Position numbers and translations under genes: made by a program. The notes under the pieces are model-generated. The model did no database searches and had not been told where the DNA came from. It was given only the letters and a program-made list of their open reading frames with translations. Positions 16,401 through 25,400 of a stretch of 40,597 bases of DNA are shown here, piece after piece. Numbering within the stretch: the stretch's first letter is position 1; the number at the start of each line of letters is the position of its first letter. Source of the DNA: Rhodopseudomonas sp. B29. GTDB lineage: Bacteria; Pseudomonadota; Alphaproteobacteria; Rhizobiales; Xanthobacteraceae. The DNA is taken from positions 1 through 40,597 of the forward strand of contig NZ_BADD01000334.1 of NCBI RefSeq assembly GCF_000333455.1. Reading direction: 5' to 3'.

Positions 16401-19400
16401 GGCGTCACCGTTCTTGCCAAGGTCGGCGCCGGTTCGACGATCACAGCCGGCGATGCCGGCCTCCTGGTCAGCGCCTCGGCGGCCCCGGTCGTGTCGAGTT
16501 CGTCAATTGGTGTCGCGGCCGGCAATGTCGGCATCGGCGCCTCGGTGGCGATGTCGAACGTCGATATTCAGGTCAACGCCTTCGTCGACGACAACTCGAC
16601 GATCTCGGGCGGTCCGCTGTCGATCACCGCCTCGGCGCTGGTGCCGACGTCCGAACATTCGGCCAGTGCTTCCGCGGTCGGTAGCGGCGGCGGCATGATG
16701 CTGGGCCTGCAGGCGACTTACGTGCAGGCATCCAACACGTCACGCGTCAACGCGTATGGCGGCAAGAACCTTCATCTTCCGACTGCCGACGTCACCATCG
16801 CGGCAGAAAACGACACCAATCAGTATGCGTCAGGTACGGGCATCGCAGGCGGTTATATCGGTGCCGGCGCCACGGTCGCGGAGACGTCGTCCTACACGCG
16901 CACCAATGCCTATCTCGACACGGGAGCCGTGACGAACACTACCGGCGCGCTGTCGATCAGCGCGACCGGCGCCGACAGCAACACGTCCAACTCGATCGCC
17001 GGCTCCGGCGGCTTCGTCGCCGGCGCGGCTGCGGTCGCCACCACCAGCGCCGACAACATCACCACTGCGGAGCTGCGCGGCGGCAGCTCGACCAACACGC
17101 TGTATCTCGCCGGTCTCGGCATCAACGCGCAGCACACCGCCACTTACGCGGCAAATGGCGACGCTTATCAGGCGTCAGCCGTGGGCGCTAGCGGCGGGCA
17201 GGGCACCAACACGGTGACCTCCACCGTCAACGCCAATGTCGGGCCGAACCTGATCGTGCATTCCGCCGGCGGCAACATGAACGTGATCGCCTCCGACTCG
17301 GTCAATCAGACCAGCGGCGGCGCGCGGGCCGGTTCCGGCGGCGTGCTGGCCGGCGCGGCGACGATCAGCCAGGCCACAGTGACTCAGACGGTCAACGCGC
17401 TGATCGGAAACAACACCATTCTCAGCCTGGACGACAATCCGGCGACCTCGATCGCGCTGATCAATATCGAGGCGTACAACTTCCTCAACACCACCGACAC
17501 GGTCAGCATGAACGTCGGCGGTCTGTTCGCCGGCGGCGGAGCGTCCTCGACGATGGACGCCACGACCCACAACACCGTCACCATCTCGGACGGCGTGCGG
17601 CTGTTCAGCGCCGGCGGCATCGCCATCGGCACGGCGGCGAACATGACCGCCAACAACAATGCCAATGCGAATTTCTACGGTCTGGTGTCGGGCGGATCGG
17701 CTTCGGCCAACGCGGTGCAGAACGCCTGGCAGGCGGTGAACGTCGGCGCCGCCAACATCCAGGCGTGGGGCCTGATCAACATCTACGCCGGCCAGAGCGG
17801 CGACGGCAGCTACACCACCAAGATCAAATCGAACGGCACCACGGTGGTCTACAACTACACCGTCTCGTCGATCGTCTCGGCCTCGGTCGCGCATTGGGGC
17901 GGGGCCACGGCCAACAGCTACACCAATCTCAATCTCGCCACCGGTTCCGCCGTGCTCGGCGCCAACAATGTGTTCCTCGGGGCCGATCCGGGCGCGACGA
18001 TCACCAATGGTTCGGGTTCGCTGTACAGCCCGTTCCTGTCGATCTTCTCCTCGGTCGATCGCGACAACAGGAGCGCGACGCCGGTCACGTCCGGCGACGT
18101 GATGATGGATGGCCTGGTCGCGGCCGGTATCCACAACCAGCAGATCATCACCATCAGCTACGGCGGCCAGGTGACCTATTCGTCCGGCGGTTCGCCTTGC
18201 GATGCTGCGGCGCTGTTGTGCGCGCTCAGCCTCGTGCAGGTGTCGGACCCGACCCAGTTCAATCCGATCGTCAGCTACAACAATCAGACCATCCAATATG
18301 CGTTGGTGCCCGGCTTCAATCCGAAGCAGGACGTCCTCAATCAGATCGCCAGCCTGAGCGGTCTGACGGTCGCGCAGGTGCAGAGCGCGGTCGCGGCGGG
18401 CCAGAGCATCGCGGCCGTGAACGATGATGCCGCCGGCACCAAGCAACGGCAGATTGCGACCTATCTCCAGCAGCTACCGTATATGTCGGACCAGACCGGT
18501 GCTGCCTACGCGTTCGGCAATATTCTTGGCTCGGCTGGCAACGTCTCGATCCTGGCGACGACGCTCCACGGCGATATTGTCAACGGCGTGACCCCGACCG
18601 TGATGGCGCGGGATTCGGCCAAGATCAGCATCGACAATCAGGGGCTCGACTTCCTGTTCACGTCGCAGCTGACGCTGAGCAGCATCACCGGCGGCAACGT
18701 CAATTTCCTGCTGGCTAACGAGAGCAACATCGTCCGCGACGCTACCCACGGCATCACCATCGTGCGTGATCAGAGCGCGCAGACGCCGACGATTTCGCTC
18801 ACCGCGAGCTGGAGTGCGACCAACGATGCCCGGCAGCCGGTCGATCAGAACGGCAATTTGCTGACGACGACTCCCGACATCTATCTCGGCGGTACCGTTA
18901 CCAATGTCAGCGGCCTGCTCAATATCGTCGATCAGCTCGGCAATGTGCTGATCACCCGCGACGTTCGCGCCGGCACCGTGGTGATGACGGTGCCGAACGG
19001 CCTGATCGGCGGCAATCTCGGCGCCAACAGCGTCTACAACACGAACTACGACGTCGCGGCGCAGTGGACCGGTGTGGAATATCGGCCGACCGACGTGTTG
19101 ACGGCGGTCTATGCGGCGGCGACCTACATGGGAATGTACGGCACCGGCGATGGCACGCTCGCCATCGGCGGCAACTGGGGCATGTTCCCGTATTATTATT
19201 ACACCAACCAGCAAGGCTATTCGGGCACGCAAGCAACCGTTACCTCGACTTGCGCAAACGGCGCGTGCGATGCCAGCACGGTGTTCACCGCACGTATGCT
19301 GGCCGCCTACTACGACGGCGCGAACAATAGCAGCCCGTCACTGTACTCGTGGATCTTCCTGCCGGTGGGCGAGGGCGTGACGCCGAGCTCCGGCGGCACC

Positions 19401-22400
19401 GCCGCGTCGTGGGTTCGGAACCAGTACCTGAACCAGGCCTATTCGGGCGACAGCGGACCGATCAACTACGCGACCGGCGGCAACTTCTTCCAGGTCGTCC
19501 AGATCCAGAACCAGGTCGTGAATGGCGTTCAGGCTCAATCGACTTCGACTGCGAGCTCGGGGTCGCTGGTCACGGCCGGGAAGGCTCTGATCCTGTCGGC
19601 GTCCGCCATCAACGTCAACGGAACCCTGGAAGTCGGCCAGAGCAGTAACTACTCGGTCAATATCGGATCGTCGGCGCAGACTCAGATCGCATGGATCAAT
19701 GCGGATCCGGCGCGTCTGGCCGCCGCGCAAGCATCGGCCGCGGCCGGCAAGTATTACGACCTCACCAATTACATCACCACCGTCAATGCCAACGACGTCA
19801 AGGTCACAGCATCCTACGACGCGTTGACCAACCAGATCCTGCTGAGTCCAGTCGTGCAGGGCACCGGCGGCTACGTCTATCTCAACGGCACCATCCTCAG
19901 CACATCGACCTCCGGGTCGAGCCAAGGCAACATCATCGTGCACGGCGGAGCCGGCACGGTGACCGTCAACAACACCACCGGAACCACGCTGGTCACCAAT
20001 ACGATCAACACCGGCGTCAGCGCCGCCAGCGTCGTGCAGATCGTCGATCATGGGCAGAACCAGACGAAGTGGTACGTCTACAATGCCGGTGCGCCGGCCG
20101 ATCAACAGGTGACGATCTATGTGGCCAACGGCATCACTGCCGGCAGCTACGCCGGTCTGCAGGGTGTCACCACGGCCAATTCCGGGCTGACTTACCAGCC
20201 GGCCAATCTGCTGTATCAATGGACCGACTCGGCCTCGCTGTCGCGGACCGCGACCAACGACATGTCGGTGTTCGGCTGGCACTTCGACCAGACGGGATCG
20301 GTGTACCAGACGATCGACAATTATTGGTCGCGGTCGGCGCCGCAGATCGTGGCCGGCACCCAGAGCGCCAATTTCCAGGAAAGCGTGTGGGCGACCGGGT
20401 CGTACACCGGCTATCAGGTCTCTACCGGGTCCGACAAATGCTGTGGCACCGATTTCCACGGCACTTGGTACCAGGAGCGGTTCGATCATCTGCAGCTGGT
20501 GATGACCAACAGCGTCAAGGCCAATTACGCGATCGGCATCAGCTTCACCGGCGGCGGCACCAGCAACATCGCGGTGACGTCGAACGCCAGCGTGATCGTC
20601 AACGCCTCGATCAACAACCTGCAGGGTAACACCGCGATCACCACCACGGGCGCCAATTCGGCGATCGTCGCCGGCGCTGCGCCGTTCGTCTCCGGCGTGT
20701 CGGTGGCGTTGAACGGCCAGGGCGGCGTCGGCACCGCGACCGCGCCCATCCCCATCGCGACCTATGGCAGCACGTTCTCTGCGAGCTCGATCGACCACGA
20801 AATCGCGGTGACTGCGGCCGGCGCGCTGAACATCAACCAGGTCAGCGTCAATCCAGGTGTGAGCGGGAACGCGCCGCGCGGCGACGTCTACATCACGGCG
20901 GCCGGCGACATCACCGCGGCGTCGGCCTACAACGTCAGCAATCCGGTCATCTCCGGTCGTTCGATCACCATCAACACGACCGGTGGCGCGATCGGTGCCC
21001 GCACCTCGACCGACAGCACCGGGCTGGTCCTCACCAACATCAATCCGATCGTCATCCAGGCGACCGGCACGGCGCTGTCGAACGGCAACTATGATGGCGG
21101 CTTGCTGAACAGCACGTCGGAGAACGGCACATACCTGGTGCAGTCGTCCGGCGACCTGCGCATCGGCCAGGTGACGTCGCACGGCGCGGTGTTCCTCGCC
21201 GCGATGGGCTCCGACGGCCGCTCCGCCAGCATTCTGAACGGCGTCACCACGGGTGGGCTGACTGCCGACCAGAGCGCCTATCTGGCCAGCGTGTGGGCGA
21301 ACCTCAACCTGCTCGGCACCGGCATTGCGGGCGCGGTGACGTCGTATCAGGCGATGATCAACGCCGCCTATAACGACTACTGGCAGCTGCGCAACATGGC
21401 GTTCGCCGCCGACGGCACCTACAGCATCACGCCGCTCGGCGCGCAGACGATCGCCGCCCAGCTGGCCGCTAAGCTCGGTGTCGATCCAAGCCATATCAGC
21501 ACGGCTCAAATCGAGACCGAGGCGATGAATCGCTTCGCCAAGGACGAGTATCTGCTCGGCATCACGGCGGAGAAGGTCGCGGCCCAGCTCGGCATTCCGG
21601 TCGCTCAGGTTTCGCAGGCGCAGGTGGCGGCGGCGCTGCCGGTGTCGCTGGACGTCTTGTTCGGCACTTCGGCAGGCCAGACTTCGCAGTTCCAATGGGC
21701 GGTGCAGACTGCTGACTTGACGGCGGCATTGGCGCCGGGCGGCTACAGCGCAACGTTCTCGTACACGCTGCCGACCACCTCGACGCTTTACGCTAGCCTG
21801 ACCTCCGGCTCGCGTTGGACGCTCGATCAGCTCACCTACACGGTCAGCCCCGGCGCTAATCCGGAGAACGGCGTGTCCGCGCCGGCCATCGGCGACCTGC
21901 CGCTCAATGTCAGCGGCCGTCAGGTGATGCTCTATAGCCCCAACGGCAATATCGGCAGCCTGGCGACGCCGGTGACGTTCAGCTTCCGCAGCGACGACGC
22001 CTCCAACCTGACGGATGCGCAAAAGGCGCTGCTCGCCTCCGCCGGTCCTGGCCAGTTGTCGGTGACGACCGCGCCTGTCGCGGGGGCTGGCGGCGTCAGC
22101 CAGTACACGGTGACGATCCAGCAGCAGAGCCTGCTGATGGTCAACGCCGTCGGCCCGGTGTCGGCCAAGGCACTGGCGCAGGTCTATCTCGGCAGCGCCG
22201 GCGACATGCCGCTCGGCGGCATTCCGACGTCGTCTTATGGTCCGATGACCGCGGCCTATTCGGCCGGCGTGCAGACTACGCAGCCAGGTCAGGTCCGGCT
22301 GCAGGCCCATGGTAGCATTCTCGGCGGCACGCCGGGGCAGGTCGCGATCTCCGGAAACATCGCCAGCCTGACGCTGATCGCCGACACCGGCAGCATCGGT

Positions 22401-25400
22401 CAGGCTCTGACCTCCACCACCGACGGCAGGCTGTTGCTGGCGCTGACCGGATCGACCAACGGTGTCGTCGATCAGGTCCAGGCGCGGCAGGGCGTGTACC
22501 TGCGCCAGACCACCGGCGACCTGATCCTCGGCAACGTCAACGCCGCCGACGTCCAGTTCTCGGCGAGCGGCAGCATCTACGCCGAGGCCGGCTTCACCGA
22601 TCGCAACGCGGTGCACATCGTCGCGACTTCGCTCGATCTGCAGGCCGGCGGTTCGATCAGCTTCAACGGCGCGTCGTTCCAGCCGCTGCAGCTCAACGTC
22701 TCCGGACCGATCACCGGCTCGGCCGTCGGCGCCATCAGCCTGCTCAGCCTGCGCGCGACCGGCGCCATGATCGTCGGCACCGCCACCGGCGGCTCGCTGA
22801 CCGCCGGCGGCGCCCTCACGCTCAACTCGGTGAGCAACGGCATCACCATCAATGGCGACGTTCAGGGTGGCGGCGCGGTGCAGATCATTGCCAACGGCGC
22901 CATCCTGTTCGGCAATGGCCTCGTCACTGACCCGGTGACGCTGCAGAGCACCGGCGCCGGGGTCACGCTGATTTCGTCGACGCTGTCGATGGGCAACTAC
23001 ACCGACATCGCTGCCGCGGGCGCGATCTCAGTGACGACCACCGGCGACGCGACGATCGGCCGCCTGACGTCGGCTCTGGCGACGGGTGATGCGATCACTA
23101 TCGTCGCCGGCGGCCCGTCGACCACGGGCGGCATCTTCATCAACGGTGATGGCCGCGCCAATCTGGTGGCGACCGGCAGCAGCGCCGACGTGTCGCTCAC
23201 GGCCAGCGGGGCGATCGGCACCAGCGCAGCGTGGCTGCAAATGTCGTCACCGCTCACGCATCTCTCCGGCGGAGCCGATGTCTATCTGATCGCGCTGTCA
23301 GGCCTCCACATCACCAGCGCCACCGCGAGCGGTTCGTTCATGCTGTACGGGCAGGGCGCCTTGACGCTGGATCCGATCACGGCGGGCACGCAGGTTTCGA
23401 TTGCCGGCAGCAGCACGCTGACGCTCGATACGGTGTCGAGCGGCGGCTCGCAGATCCTCCATGCCACCGGCGGCGTCTCGTTCACTGAACTCACGACCAA
23501 CGGCATCGCCGGTGCTAACGGCGATCTCGGCAACATCACGGTGACCTCCGATGGCGGTTCGATCGGCGGCGGCAGCGTGGCGGCCAACGGCTCGGCCACC
23601 TTGACGGCTGCGACGACGCTGACGGGTGCTACCTTGACCGCAACTCATGGCCTCGCGAGTTTGACGGCCGCTGGCCTCATCAACTGGACCACGCTCACCG
23701 CCGGCACGACCATCGGCGCCCGTTCGACGGCCGACGCGTTGCAGCTCGGCAGCACGTCGAGCGGCGGCACGCAGACGCTGCGGGCAGCGAACGATGTAAC
23801 CTATACGCGGCTTGCGACCACCGGCATCACCGGCAGCGACGCTGGCGACATCAACGTGACGTCCGATAACGGCGCCGTCACCGGCGGCAGCGTTGCGGCC
23901 AATGGCTCGGCGATGCTGACTGCAGCGACCACGCTGACCGGCACCACGCTGGCCGCGACGCACGGCTCCGCCGGCCTCACTGCCGGCGGCCTGATCGACT
24001 GGACGTCGCTCACCGCCGGCACCACGCTCGGCGCAAGCTCGACGGGCGGTGCAATTCAGCTTGTGAGTACCTCGAGCGGCGGCACGCAGACGCTAAGCGC
24101 GGCGGGCGACGTCACGTTTACTCAGCTCACGACGTCCGGCATCACCGGCGGCGATGTGGGCGATATCAACGTGACGGCGCAGAACGGCGCTATCACCGGC
24201 GCAACCAACAACAGCATCTCGGCCAATGGCTCGGCGACGCTGATCGCGGCGACCACGCTGACCGGCAGCGCGCTGACCGCGACCCATGGGCCTGCCAGCC
24301 TCACAGCCGGTGGCCTGATCGACTGGACGACACTGACCTCCGGTACCACGCTCGGCGCGCGCTCGACCGGCGGCGCAATCCAGCTCGGCAGCACCTCGAG
24401 CGGCGGCACTCAGACACTGCGGGCGGCGAACGACGTGACGTTCACGCAGCTTGCGACCACCGGTATCACCGGTGGTGACGTGGGCGACATCAATGTCGTT
24501 TCTGATAATGCGGCGATCGCTGGCGGCAGCGTCTCTGCCAACGGTTCCGCGACGCTGACGGCAGCGACGACGCTCGCGGGCAGCACGCTCGCCGCGACGC
24601 ATGGTTTCGCCAGCCTGACGGCAGGTGATTTGATTGACTGGACTTCGCTCACCGCCGGCACCACGCTCGGTGCGCGCTCGACCGCAGGCGCGCTGCAGCT
24701 CGGTACGACGTCGAGCGGCGGCACCCAGACTCTGCGCGCAGCCAACGACGTGACGTTCACGCGGCTAGCGGCGACGGGTATTCCGGGCGGTGACGCCGGC
24801 GATATCAACGTGACGTCGGACCAGGGCGCCATCACCGGCGCACCCGCTGGTAGCAGTATTACGACCAATGGCTCGGCGACGCTGATGGCAGCGACCACGC
24901 TGACCGGCACGACGCTTGCCGCAGCCACAGGGGCGGCGAGCCTCACGGCAGGCGGGCTGATCGACTGGACATCGCTCACTGCCGGGACGACGCTCGGTGT
25001 GAATTCGACCGGAGCGACCATCCAGCTCGATAACGCGCAGAGCGGTGGCACGCAGAAGCTGCATGCCGCGCAGGCGATCAGCTTCGCTCAGCTGACGACG
25101 ACCGGCATCGCCGGTGGTGACGCCGGCGACATCAACGTCACCTCGGACAACTCGTCGATCACCGGCACCGGCGTCTCGGCCAGCGGTTCGGCAAATCTCG
25201 CCGCGGCGACGACGCTCACCGGCACCACGCTCAGCGTGGCGAGCGGCTCGGCGAGCTTGACTGCCGGCGGCCTGATCACTTGGACGTCGCTGACCGCGGG
25301 CGCAGCGCTCGCGGTCAACTCGACCGCAGCCGCGATTCAGCTCGGCACCGCCTCCAGCGGCGGCACGCAGAATTTGCACGCCTCGCAGGGCATCAACTTC

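Noticed and set aside
19338..22616. A 1,092-codon open frame on the minus strand opposite the adhesin, and similar ones at 11007-12398 and 12726-14357
   Set aside because: They are Arg/Asp/His/Gly-rich with no domain, and arise because GC-rich, repetitive beta-helix codons on the plus strand rarely give stops in the opposite frame.
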